Positions 1 through 7,817 of a stretch of 64,000 nt of DNA are shown piece by piece. The DNA lies in assembly GCF_900109925.1 (NCBI RefSeq), contig NZ_FOBW01000008.1:124001-188000 (forward strand), read 5' to 3'. The stretch comes from Mesobacillus persicus. Its GTDB lineage: Bacteria > Bacillota > Bacilli > Bacillales > Cytobacillaceae. The stretch's first letter is position 1. The number at the start of each line of letters is the position of its first letter. Both the position numbers and the translations under genes were made by a program. The notes beneath the pieces were generated by a model that did not search any database, was not told where the DNA came from, and saw only the letters and a program-made list of their open reading frames with translations.

Positions 1-572
1 ATGACACCAACACGTTTACCTTTAAAATCTACTTTCTCTTTCGGCCATTTTCCGGTATGATACCATTCACCTTTGAAGTTATTTAATCCTTTAAAGTTAG
101 GAACGTTGGCAGCTGAGAGGCCACCTACGGCAGGGATGAAGTACTTAGCTGTTACACTAGTACCGTCATTTATGTAAATCCGCCAGTTCTCGTTGTCCTC
201 GTCATAATGAGCGGCCGTGATGCGCGTATTGAGTTGAATATCTTTCCGTAAATTAAAATTATCTGCAACGTAGTTGAGATAACTTAGAATCTCCGGCTGA
301 TCAGGATACCTAGAACTCCATGTCCATTCATTGTAGAGCTTTTCTGAGAACAAATAGGTATAGACTATGCTTTCCGTATCACAACGTGCTCCAGGATAGC
401 GATTATGATACCATACTCCTCCTACATCCTCGGCTGCCTCAAATACTTTGGCGGAAAAACCAGCTTCACGTAAACTATGAAGCATGTACATTCCTGCAAA
501 ACCTGCACCAATGATGACTGCATCGAAATCATTAACTTGACTTGGTTTAGAACCTTGTTGAGCAACATTCAT
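1..572 (-). CDS. Baeyer-Villiger monooxygenase (FAD/NADPH), N-terminal part; gene runs off the left edge
   Basis: About 190 residues are present. The FAD-binding Rossmann motif GAGFAG lies at residues 22-27, followed by GGVWYHNRYPGARCDTES (51-68), the characteristic flavin-monooxygenase block. The type I BVMO fingerprint F-x-G-x3-H-x3-W-P is complete (F166, G168, H172, W176, P177), and the second Rossmann fold is just beginning at the edge. Enzymes of this family insert an oxygen next to a ketone carbonyl, giving an ester or lactone, using NADPH and O2. The start is the ATG at 572, preceded by a strong GGAGGGAG site. The family is certain; the substrate is unknown. Next to an acyl-CoA and SDR cluster, a ring- or side-chain-ketone oxidation role is plausible. 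A cre-like box and a GntR-type operator lie about 215-240 bases upstream. Confidence 0.93.
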   Translation of the reverse strand, partial: MNVAQQGSKPSQVNDFDAVIIGAGFAGMYMLHSLREAGFSAKVFEAAEDVGGVWYHNRYPGARCDTESIVYTYLFSEKLYNEWTWSSRYPDQPEILSYLNYVADNFNLRKDIQLNTRITAAHYDEDNENWRIYINDGTSVTAKYFIPAVGGLSAANVPNFKGLNNFKGEWYHTGKWPKEKVDFKGKRVGV

Positions 573-783
573 ATTATTTTCTCCCTCCTGATAAAGTGTT
601 TTAAAATCTCTCAGAATAATTTTAATGAATATTCAGACTAATAAACTGACAAATCTCCCTATTAGTTATTAAATCTTTATGTTGTGAAAAAATTGAGCTA
701 TGGTTTGCAATTAATAACATATAAATCTTCTAATTAATTTAGTGAAGTCTCTTCATCAATAAATAATAAAATATTCGCACCAT

Positions 784-798
784 TTGTAAACGCTTAAT
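784..798. promoter_or_regulatory. cre-like box (CcpA)
   Basis: TTGTAAACGCTTAAT differs at one position from the B. subtilis consensus WTGAAARCGYTTWNN. It lies in the long leader upstream of the monooxygenase gene, next to a GntR-type operator. The 573-1309 stretch otherwise holds AT-rich sequence, this control region and a terminator; I see no gene in it. Confidence 0.4.
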
Positions 799-802
799 CA
801 AC

Positions 803-813
803 TTGTAATACAA
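803..813. promoter_or_regulatory. Putative GntR/FCD operator TTGTAATACAA
   Basis: The perfect 11-base dyad TTGTAATACAA fits the FadR-subfamily pattern TNGTNNNACNA. The same motif recurs at 2254-2264 and 6298-6308, with a near copy at 6172-6182. This copy and the 2254 copy share the longer form TTGTAWTACAANCATACAA. It probably serves the monooxygenase promoter region. Confidence 0.55.
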
Positions 814-1110
814 TCATACAAGAATGTAAAATTATTTTCAATCTATTTTTTGAGTTTTCACAATATTCTTGTTGTTTTGAGTCACTCTAAACTTTTTTGT
901 TTCTTGAAGAAGAATTTTATTGTTTATTCTAATTAGTTATCCTTTTCCAACACAAGCTTAACGTGCTATTTGTTAGTACCCATTTCAGACAATCAATTTT
1001 TGTAATTTGAGCTTTTAATCGATTTAGTTTTTATAGTGTTGAATTTTTCCGTTACGTCCTCTCTACCGCAGAAATGCATATTGGGGTGTAAAAAATTTTA
1101 GGAAGTATAA

Positions 1111-1148
1111 AAAAAATCCCCATTTCATTGAATAGTTGGGGATTTTTT
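1111..1148. terminator. Bidirectional rho-independent terminator
   Basis: The arms AAAAAATCCCCA (1111-1122) and TGGGGATTTTTT (1137-1148) form a stem with T-runs on both strands. It would end minus-strand transcription of the GntR gene at 1310-2017 about 160 bases past its stop. Confidence 0.75.
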
Positions 1149-1309
1149 ACCTATACGTACTAAAAGCAATACGACTGGTAAAGTGCTAGTCATTTGTTTA
1201 GTTTTTTTAACTGAAAAATCAATATTGGGTATCTTTTAGAAAATAGGAGGATAATGCTACTATGGTTGTAATCATATGCTTTGGCTGTCAAAAAAAACAA
1301 AGGGTCTAT

Positions 1310-2017
1310 TTAATTCACGCGTGGATCCCCAAGTTTTCTCCTTGCATTTGTTAAATGTTCTTTCATATAAAATGCAGCTGCTGTTTTATCTCTTCTTTTA
1401 ATTGCTTCAAAAATATTTTGATGTTCCTGGTACACTTGTTCCCGCTTTTCTTTTCTACCCACGTTTTTCTGTAACGAATATGTAAGTGCTTTTTGGTAAA
1501 GGTCTCTTACATTTTCTACTGATTGTGTTAGAAAAGAATTTTTGGCAGCTTTTACGATAAGCATATGGAAAGCATAATCTGCTCTATCTCCAACAATGGA
1601 CTCATCATTAATTGTATCTGACACTTGCTGAAGTGCCACATATATCTCCTTAATATCTTCTTCTGTATGCCTTTCTGCTGCAAATGCTGCCGCTTCTGAC
1701 TCAATTACTGTTCGCAATTCAAGCAAGTTATAAATTTCTTCATCTGTAATCATTTCAAATGCAACCGTATCTAGTAGATCTTCTTTGCGCATTTTTTTTA
1801 CAAAGTTTCCGCCACCTTGAATCGATTCTATTAGCCCACTTGCAACGAGCACACTAATTGTTTCACGAATAGGTGCCCTACTAACACCAAACATTTCAGC
1901 AAGCTTATTTTCGGATGGAAGTTTTGAACCTTCTGGAAAATCCCCATTTCGTATTTTCTGTTTTAATTGTTCAAGTATTTGGTCTGCTATTTTCATTCGC
2001 TTTACTGTATTAACCAT
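1310..2017 (-). CDS. GntR-family transcriptional regulator, FCD (FadR-type) effector domain
   Basis: This is a 235-residue cytoplasmic DNA-binding protein. The N-terminal winged helix-turn-helix covers roughly residues 10-75 (SKLPSENKLAEMFGVSRAPIRETI is the region around the recognition helix, ending in the GGGNFV wing). An all-helical FCD ligand domain covers about residues 90-225. FCD regulators usually sense organic acids or CoA metabolism intermediates. The ATG start is preceded by AAGGAGAGG. Its recognition helix is nearly the same as that of the second GntR protein (5449-6141), so the two may bind the same TTGTAATACAA motif, one copy of which lies 237 bases upstream. The gene appears monocistronic. 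The family is certain; the effector is unknown. Confidence 0.92.
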   Translation of the reverse strand: MVNTVKRMKIADQILEQLKQKIRNGDFPEGSKLPSENKLAEMFGVSRAPIRETISVLVASGLIESIQGGGNFVKKMRKEDLLDTVAFEMITDEEIYNLLELRTVIESEAAAFAAERHTEEDIKEIYVALQQVSDTINDESIVGDRADYAFHMLIVKAAKNSFLTQSVENVRDLYQKALTYSLQKNVGRKEKREQVYQEHQNIFEAIKRRDKTAAAFYMKEHLTNARRKLGDPRVN

Positions 2018-2253
2018 AAAATCCTCTCCTTAAAAAGGTGTAAATGAATGGCTAAACCTCGAAGAATGTAGAGGTCTTCACAATCTATTAGTTTTACAAT
2101 ATTCTCTTAATCCCCTCTTGGTTACAATTTTTCCACCTGATGATGAATACGTTAATTTTATGAATATTTAGATAATTCTAAATAAAACTTTCCTTCTTAC
2201 TATAAATTTATTCTTGGTCATTTAAATAACTTAATTATGTTAAAGTTTCAATG

Positions 2254-2264
2254 TTGTATTACAA
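2254..2264. promoter_or_regulatory. Putative GntR/FCD operator TTGTATTACAA
   Basis: This is the inverted copy of the 803-813 site and is followed, like that site, by the bases CATACAA. It lies upstream of the first GntR gene and suggests autoregulation. The surrounding 2018-2474 stretch is AT-rich with no gene that I can support. Confidence 0.5.
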
Positions 2265-2474
2265 GCATACAATTATCAATTCTCATAGTCAATATTATAA
2301 TCTTCAATTCAGCTATGAATAGTAAATTTATATTTCTGTTCTAATAAAAAAGTTCTGGGTCGTGGGATTGTAGCACTCTGAACCATCTTTTCCAATGTGC
2401 TTGGCATCGGGCTTGAACATACAAGGATGTAGACACGTGGATGTGGATACTGAGGATAAATAAGCCAACAATAG

Positions 2475-2532
2475 CAAAAATAAGCGTAAATAATCGCCAA
2501 CTGTAATTAGATGGGGATTATTTTACGCTTAT
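2475..2532 (-). terminator. Terminator of the glcD-glcF operon
   Basis: The arms GATTATTTTACGCTTAT (2516-2532) and ATAAGCGTAAATAATC (2480-2495) form a 16-17 bp stem with one bulge and a 20-base loop. On the minus strand the stem is followed by a T-rich run, as expected downstream of the oxidase operon. The stretch 2533-2695 holds no recognisable gene. Confidence 0.6.
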
Positions 2533-2695
2533 GCGAAACAGAAATAGACAAACGGTTTGAAAGTAAGGAGTGCCTATTAGCTGGTATTTGTTGGTCTAAG
2601 GGTACCGCCACGTCCCGTTATGTTAGGAACATCATTCTGCTAAATTTCAGAAAATAGATTATCCAACCTATAAATCTATTTATAAGTTGTTTAGA

Positions 2696-3997
2696 TTAGG
2701 AGATTCCAGTCACTTCTGCCAAGTATTCCACTAAGTGAATAGCGCGCATGCTTTCTTTCAAATTTTCACGATCAATTCCCAACTTCATTTGAATCAGGCA
2801 TCCTGGATTAGTTGTAATGATGGTCGTTGAGTTTGTATCTCTTACATTCTCCATTTTTTGATCCAAGATCTCCATTGAGGCATCATAATTCACAATGTTA
2901 TAAATCCCTGCCGAACCACAGCACATATTCGCATCGTTCATTTCTATGAATTCTACGTTAGGTACGCTTTGGATTAATTGAAGTGGATCTTCTGTTACTT
3001 TTAGAACATTTGTCATGTGACAAGATCTTTGATACGTTATCCTTTGCTGTGAACAGCCCTTCGCTTTAATGCCTCCGCATAAAACAAGGATTTGGGAGAT
3101 ATCTTTCGTTTTATCCGAAAAAAGTTTCGCGCGTTCGACCCACATTGGTTCATCCGCTAATAAGTGATCATATTCGAACAGCATTGCCCCGCAACCGCCG
3201 GCATTATTGACAATAAAATCTACTTCTTCCTTCTCGAAAGCTTCAATATTCCTTTTTGCTAAACTTTTACTTTCTTCTAATTCTCCCGAGTGAGCATGCA
3301 AAGCTCCACAGCAAGTCTGATTCTCTATGACAATTACGTCACAACCTGCCTCGGAAAGAAGCTTGACGGAAAGATGGTTAATCTTTCTGAACATGGCATC
3401 CATTACACACCCCACAAAGAACGCGACCGTATACTTTTTGTCCCCTTTAGCTGGTGTAACACGGAGAAGACTTGTACGTTCCCTAGGGGATACCGCAGAC
3501 GGGGTGATTGCTTCAAATTCACCTAAATGAGAAGGCAATTTTTTCATCAAGCCGCTCTTTCTTGCTAGTTTTTGAATCCCGCTTTTTTCATATAACCACA
3601 TGGAATTTCCGATGAAATTCATCGCTTTACGGCTAGGGAAAACCTCTTTAAATACGGTGTTTCGCAAAATTCGAACTGGAGTAGGCGACTTTTTACGTCG
3701 TGTGATTGCCGCTCGAGCTGCCTCTAGAATGCCCCCGTATTCAACCCCAGTAGGACAGGCGGTCTCACACGCACGGCAGCCAAGGCACAATTCCATTGGT
3801 TCTTCCAGAACGGATAAATCTGTAATTCTTCCTTCCCCTACCATCTTGACCAAATTAATTCTCCCTCTTGGCGAATGAGTTTCCTTCCCCATCGTCGCGT
3901 AGGTAGGGCATACTGGCAAACAATAGCCGCATTGAACACAGCTGTTTGTTTTTTCATATTTAAGTTCTTCTTTCAACTGTTCTAGGTCTTGCTTCAT
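2696..3997 (-). CDS. glcF: (Fe-S)-binding subunit of a glycolate/2-hydroxyacid oxidase (GlcF type)
   Basis: This 433-residue protein passes electrons from the flavin subunit to the respiratory chain. Two 4Fe-4S motifs are visible: Cys20, 23, 26, 30 and Cys71, 74, 77, 81. They are followed by two cysteine-rich CCG domains (CCGALHAHSGE and CCGSAGIYN), the signature of the GlcF/LutA/HdrB group. Length and order match GlcF. The ATG overlaps the stop of glcD in an ATGA arrangement, so the two are translationally coupled. It ends a three-gene operon GntR-glcD-glcF. The substrate could be glycolate, D-lactate or another 2-hydroxyacid produced by the neighbouring catabolic genes; the sequence does not decide this. 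Confidence 0.9.
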   Translation of the reverse strand: MKQDLEQLKEELKYEKTNSCVQCGYCLPVCPTYATMGKETHSPRGRINLVKMVGEGRITDLSVLEEPMELCLGCRACETACPTGVEYGGILEAARAAITRRKKSPTPVRILRNTVFKEVFPSRKAMNFIGNSMWLYEKSGIQKLARKSGLMKKLPSHLGEFEAITPSAVSPRERTSLLRVTPAKGDKKYTVAFFVGCVMDAMFRKINHLSVKLLSEAGCDVIVIENQTCCGALHAHSGELEESKSLAKRNIEAFEKEEVDFIVNNAGGCGAMLFEYDHLLADEPMWVERAKLFSDKTKDISQILVLCGGIKAKGCSQQRITYQRSCHMTNVLKVTEDPLQLIQSVPNVEFIEMNDANMCCGSAGIYNIVNYDASMEILDQKMENVRDTNSTTIITTNPGCLIQMKLGIDRENLKESMRAIHLVEYLAEVTGIS

Positions 3998-5406
3998 TCG
4001 CTTAACACCAGCCTTTGCCCCGGCTCTGGGAATATCTTTCCGGGATTCATAATATTATTCGGATCCCAAGCTTGCTTAATTTTTCTCATCATATCTAATC
4101 CCTCGGCTCCCAATTCCATTTCCATAAATGGAGCTTTCATGGTACCTATTCCATGTTCCCCAGACAAAGTTCCTCCCAATTGCACGGCTGCTTCAAAAAT
4201 CTCCGAAACGGCTTGTTCTACACGCTTCATTTCTTCTTTATCCGATTTGTCTGCAATAATATTGGGATGAAGGTTACCATCCCCGGCATGACCAAAAACC
4301 ACTAGGTGCACATTATACTTCTTCTTGATTTCCTGAAGTCGACGACACATTTCTGGGATTTTGCTCCGGGGAACGGTTGCATCCTCCGAGATTTTGGTTG
4401 GCTTAATCCTGGCAATGGCGGGAGAAACAAGCTTTCGTGCCTTCCAGACCTCTTCTGTTTCTGCCTTCGTTTTGGGCACTCGTACTTTTCTTGCCCCAAC
4501 TTCTTTACATACCTCTGATACCTGTTCAGCTTCATCAATAACCGCAGACGGGTGCCCATCAAGCTCGATGAGAATCAACGCTTCAGCATCCCTAGGAAGC
4601 CCAGATGGTTGATAATTTTCTACAGCTACTATCGAAGCTTGATCCATCAATTCCATTTTCGATGGCAGAATTCCGGAACAAAAAATCTTCGATATCGCTC
4701 TTCCTGCATCCTCTAGGCTATTAAAAATAGCCATCACTGTTTTCGAAGCGGGCGGTTTTGGAATCAAGCGCAAGATGGCTTTAGTAATGATTCCTAGAGT
4801 ACCTTCGGACCCTACAATGAGTTTGGTCAGATCATAGCCAGTTACGTTTTTCACCGTCCTGCCACCTGTCCGGATGAGTTCTCCCTGTGGCGTTATTATT
4901 TCCAAGCCAATGACATAATCCTTGGTTACTCCGTACTTCAATCCTCGTGGCCCACCAGAATTCTCCGCTAGATTTCCACCTATAGTGGAGACATGAGAAC
5001 TACTAGGATCAGGCGGGTACATCAGACCTTTCTTTTCGGCTGCATTATGAATATTCGCTGTTAATATACCTGGAGACACAACGGCAACTAGGTCTTCTTC
5101 ATGAATTTCTAGTAAATCATCCATAACGGACAAATCGAGTACCATTCCACCTAGGACGGGAAGTGGACCTCCACTTAAACTAGTCGCTTGACCGCGAGGA
5201 TAGACCGGGATTTTCTCTCGATTGGCTAATTTCACAAGTGCAGCCAATTCCTCTACACTTTTGGTCTGAATAACCACATCTGGTAAATATGTACCAAACG
5301 ATCCATCAAAGGAATAGCTGAAACGATCGGATTCATCTGTCAACACCCTTCCTGTTTTTACGGTGGATATAATTTCTGTCAAATGTGCAGAGGTAATTGT
5401 TTTCAT
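3994..5406 (-). CDS. glcD: FAD-linked 2-hydroxyacid oxidase subunit (GlcD type)
   Basis: This 470-residue flavoprotein of the PCMH/VAO fold oxidises a 2-hydroxyacid to the 2-oxoacid. The FAD-binding region contains the P-x-G-x3-S loop (PRGQATSLSGG, near residue 72), SSHVSTIGGNLAENSGG and GSEGTLGIITKA. The C-terminal cap carries FGHAGDGNLHPN and SGEHGIGTMKAPF, which hold the usual histidines of the GlcD/DLD group. The ATG start follows AGGGAGGG. It lies 42 bases after the GntR gene and overlaps glcF by four bases. It is the expected catalytic partner of glcF. The family assignment is secure; glycolate is only the best-known substrate. Confidence 0.92.
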   Translation of the reverse strand: MKTITSAHLTEIISTVKTGRVLTDESDRFSYSFDGSFGTYLPDVVIQTKSVEELAALVKLANREKIPVYPRGQATSLSGGPLPVLGGMVLDLSVMDDLLEIHEEDLVAVVSPGILTANIHNAAEKKGLMYPPDPSSSHVSTIGGNLAENSGGPRGLKYGVTKDYVIGLEIITPQGELIRTGGRTVKNVTGYDLTKLIVGSEGTLGIITKAILRLIPKPPASKTVMAIFNSLEDAGRAISKIFCSGILPSKMELMDQASIVAVENYQPSGLPRDAEALILIELDGHPSAVIDEAEQVSEVCKEVGARKVRVPKTKAETEEVWKARKLVSPAIARIKPTKISEDATVPRSKIPEMCRRLQEIKKKYNVHLVVFGHAGDGNLHPNIIADKSDKEEMKRVEQAVSEIFEAAVQLGGTLSGEHGIGTMKAPFMEMELGAEGLDMMRKIKQAWDPNNIMNPGKIFPEPGQRLVLSE

Positions 5407-5448
5407 TGAATGTTTGTTCCCTCCCTTGTTTTCCTAAATAAGACCAGT

Positions 5449-6141
5449 TTAAAAAAGCAAGCTTATTTTTTTCTCTGCATTTTTCAAGTGAATAATAGAC
5501 TGGATTTTTGCCAACTCTGGTTCTTCCGTCTCAATCGCTAATAGGATATCCTGGTGTTCTTTAAGAACGGCCTTCCGTCTTTGTTTTAACCCCAAATTAG
5601 GCTCGAGTGTAATCTTTAACGCTCTTTCATAAAGAGCAGATAAACTCTCCATCGTGTGAATCATGATTGGATTCTGCGTTGCTAAAATAATAGATTGATG
5701 GAATTCGATGTCGGCCTCTCTCCCAGTTTTCTCCTCATCGGCATATTCTATTTCCAGCCATTTCATGGCCTTTTGCATTTGTTCCAATTGTTCTGGTGTA
5801 CGTCTGATAGCAGCTAAATAGGCAGCCTCAGGCTCTAAAATTTTTCTCATCTCAAATAGATGTTTGATGACTTCTTTATCATCGTTCTCGATACGAATTT
5901 GATGCAGCAAGAAAGTTGCGGCTCTTTCTTCAACGTAACTACCCCCACCTTGCCGTGAACTAATCACACCTGCTGCCCTTAGAACACTAAGTGCCTCTCG
6001 GATTGGAATTCTACTTACACCAAAATGTGCAGCTAGTTCCATTTCTGTAGGCAATTTTGAACCTGGAGGATACTTTCCGGTTTCAATCATATTTAGCAAT
6101 TCACGAGAAATCGTTTGCGATACTTTTACTTTTTCAGCCAT
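5449..6141 (-). CDS. GntR-family regulator with FCD domain, leader gene of the glcD-glcF operon
   Basis: I chose the ATG at 6141 (protein MAEKVKVSQTI...) because GGAG lies a proper distance upstream, whereas the further-upstream start at 6168 has no good site. The 230-residue protein has a winged helix domain (FGVSRIPIREALSVL recognition region, then QGGGSYV) and an FCD effector domain. It is 42 bases ahead of glcD and probably controls that operon in response to the 2-hydroxyacid or a related acid. A TTGTAATACAA operator and a near copy lie within 170 bases upstream. It resembles the regulator at 1310-2017 and may be its paralogue. Confidence 0.92.
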   Translation of the reverse strand: MAEKVKVSQTISRELLNMIETGKYPPGSKLPTEMELAAHFGVSRIPIREALSVLRAAGVISSRQGGGSYVEERAATFLLHQIRIENDDKEVIKHLFEMRKILEPEAAYLAAIRRTPEQLEQMQKAMKWLEIEYADEEKTGREADIEFHQSIILATQNPIMIHTMESLSALYERALKITLEPNLGLKQRRKAVLKEHQDILLAIETEEPELAKIQSIIHLKNAEKKISLLF

Positions 6142-6171
6142 AACCCATCTCCTATTCGGAATTACCACAAC

Positions 6172-6182
6172 CTGTAATACAA
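6172..6182. promoter_or_regulatory. Near-consensus GntR/FCD operator CTGTAATACAA
   Basis: One base differs from TTGTAATACAA. It lies about 30 bases upstream of the chosen start of the second GntR gene, a position that would block its transcription or early elongation. Confidence 0.45.
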
Positions 6183-6297
6183 ATTTTATGATGAAGAGGA
6201 AATCAAGTCAATATTTATTAAAGAATATTCGGATAATTAAGTTAATTATCCGTGTTTAACAAATTTTGGGGAGAATAAACTTTAAAGGTAATAAAAT

Positions 6298-6308
6298 TTG
6301 TAATACAA
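6298..6308. promoter_or_regulatory. GntR/FCD operator TTGTAATACAA
   Basis: Perfect copy of the motif at 803-813, about 160 bases upstream of the second GntR gene, in the divergent promoter region before the SDR-MarR-SDR operon. Confidence 0.5.
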
Positions 6309-6372
6309 AAATGTTTTTATATAAAATAAAGGACCTTTGACTCACCTGTCAATTAATCTAAAAAAATCCAAC

Positions 6373-6513
6373 CTAGAGATGATCCCCATTTATTTCTACT
6401 CACAAATAGCCGATTTCTTGGAATCGTCTTGCTGGGGGATGGCTAAATAAAGCTATGCCACAATTGATGTCCCATCCCCCTGTTTTCTATGGGAAAAATA
6501 AACCTATCTCTAG
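6373..6513. other. Nested inverted-repeat element between divergent operons
   Basis: Outer arms CTAGAGAT (6373-6380) and ATCTCTAG (6506-6513) enclose inner arms GGGGGATGG (6434-6442) and CCATCCCCC (6472-6480). The transcript could fold into a long two-tier structure of about 140 bases. I do not recognise it as a known riboswitch; a terminator-like leader, small RNA or relic mobile element are all possible. Confidence 0.35.
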
Positions 6514-6521
6514 TCAAAAAA

Positions 6522-6566
6522 TTAGTTTAATGCTAAACTATTTATAAATAGTTTAATACTAAACTA
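6522..6566. promoter_or_regulatory. Double MarR-type operator
   Basis: Two copies of TAGTTTA-N4-TAAACTA (6523-6540 and 6549-6566) are separated by 8 bases. The middle part is also a perfect palindrome, so four alternating half-sites form one array. It sits just upstream of the SDR start at 6588, whose operon encodes a MarR protein, so autoregulation by that protein is the natural reading. Confidence 0.65.
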
Positions 6567-6587
6567 CTTTTAGAAGGGATGATTCAG

Positions 6588-7343
6588 ATGGGGAAACTGC
6601 AAGATAAAGTCGTTATCATTACCGGCGGTGCTGCTGGCATTGGGAGCGGAATGGCGAAGTCGATGGTAAAAGAAGGGGCCATTGTCACGATTGTTGATCT
6701 AAACGAAGAAACCGGTAAAAGCATGGAGAAGGAACTTCAAACCATTTCGCCACAATCGATGTTTCTAAAAGCGAATTTGATGGACCAAGAAAACCTTGGT
6801 AACATCGTAACCACAGTCGTTGAAAAATACGGAAGACTCGATGTTCTCGTAAATAACGCCCATGCATCTAAGCAAAAAACCATTGAAGAAACCACAAAGG
6901 AAGATTTAGATTTGTCCTTTGGAACTGGATTTTATCCAACCTTTTACTTGATGCAGGCGGCACTTCCTTATTTGAAAGAGTCAAAAGGAAACGTGATTAA
7001 TTTCGCCTCTGGTGCAGGATTAAATGGTCATGAAACTCAAGCTGCATATGCCGCAGCAAAAGAAGCAATTCGAGGGGTTACAAGGGTAGCCGCTAATGAA
7101 TGGGGCCGGTTTGGAATCAATGTGAACATCATTAGCCCAATTGCCAATTCCCCAGGTGTCGAGGCATGGGCAAAAGCTCAACCGGAATATTATGAAGAAG
7201 TGAAAAGTAGAATACCATTAGGATACTTCGGCGATATTGAAAAAGATATTGGCCGTGTTGCCGTATTCCTTGCTTCCGAAGATTCTCAGTATATTACCGG
7301 ACAGACCATCATGGTAGATGGCGGAACAACGATGCTTCGCTAA
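6588..7343 (+). CDS. Short-chain dehydrogenase/reductase (SDR), operon-first gene
   Basis: This classical SDR of about 251 residues catalyses NAD(P)-dependent oxidation of an alcohol or reduction of a ketone. It has the TGGAAGIG cofactor motif near the N-terminus, the NNAHA structural motif and the Ser...Tyr-x3-Lys catalytic set in the SGAGLNG...YAAAK region. I chose the ATG at 6588 (MGKLQDK...) because AAGGG lies 9 bases away; the earlier ATG at 6579 abuts it. It leads an operon with a MarR regulator and a second SDR, under a double MarR operator. It is closely similar to the SDRs at 8663-9418 and 12069-12821, so three paralogues serve this region. The substrate is unknown. Confidence 0.93.
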   Translation: MGKLQDKVVIITGGAAGIGSGMAKSMVKEGAIVTIVDLNEETGKSMEKELQTISPQSMFLKANLMDQENLGNIVTTVVEKYGRLDVLVNNAHASKQKTIEETTKEDLDLSFGTGFYPTFYLMQAALPYLKESKGNVINFASGAGLNGHETQAAYAAAKEAIRGVTRVAANEWGRFGINVNIISPIANSPGVEAWAKAQPEYYEEVKSRIPLGYFGDIEKDIGRVAVFLASEDSQYITGQTIMVDGGTTMLR

Positions 7344-7364
7344 GCTAGATATGGAGAGGATAAT

Positions 7365-7796
7365 TTGCAAGAAAAAGATCTTTTTAAACTCATTCACATG
7401 ATTGATAAAATTAATAACGAAAACATTGTCAGATTTACGAAGGCTTTCCCCTACCCTCTTGGAATTTCTCCGATTCTTGTATTGTCGGATTTGAAAACAA
7501 ATGGGGTCCAAAAGCAAGTGGATTTAGCCGATAAACTCGGCTATACAAAAGGGGCAATGACGAATATTGCTACGAAACTTTTAGATTTAGGTCTTGCTGA
7601 AAAGGTGTTTGATGAAACCGACCGCCGGGTCATTCAACTGCGGATTACCCCTGCTGGTAAAAAGGCATTATTAGAAGCACAGGCGATTGGTCAAAGCTTA
7701 TTTATGCAACATTTTGAAGCCTTAAATGAAGAGGAAATCAAACAGTATTTTAAAATTCAAGAAAAGCTCTTAAAACATATGAAAGACCAGAAATAG
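7365..7796 (+). CDS. MarR-family transcriptional regulator
   Basis: This 143-residue winged-helix protein has a typical MarR core: the DNA-binding helices around QVDLADKLGYTKGAMTNIATKLLDLGLAE, and a wing with DETDRRVIQLRITPAGKKAL. The start is a TTG preceded by GGAGAGG at five bases; no ATG fits. It lies 21 bases after one SDR gene and just before another, inside a three-gene operon. The TAGTTTA-N4-TAAACTA pair upstream of the operon is its probable operator. Proteins of this family usually dissociate from DNA on binding an aromatic or lipophilic ligand, which would fit a catabolic operon. The ligand is not predictable. Confidence 0.92.
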   Translation: MQEKDLFKLIHMIDKINNENIVRFTKAFPYPLGISPILVLSDLKTNGVQKQVDLADKLGYTKGAMTNIATKLLDLGLAEKVFDETDRRVIQLRITPAGKKALLEAQAIGQSLFMQHFEALNEEEIKQYFKIQEKLLKHMKDQK

Positions 7797-7817
7797 AGCA
7801 TATTGGGAGGTATTTTA

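Noticed and set aside
2309-2500. Minus-strand frame of 63 codons
   Set aside because: No ribosome site, no recognisable family, and it overlaps the region of the glcF terminator.
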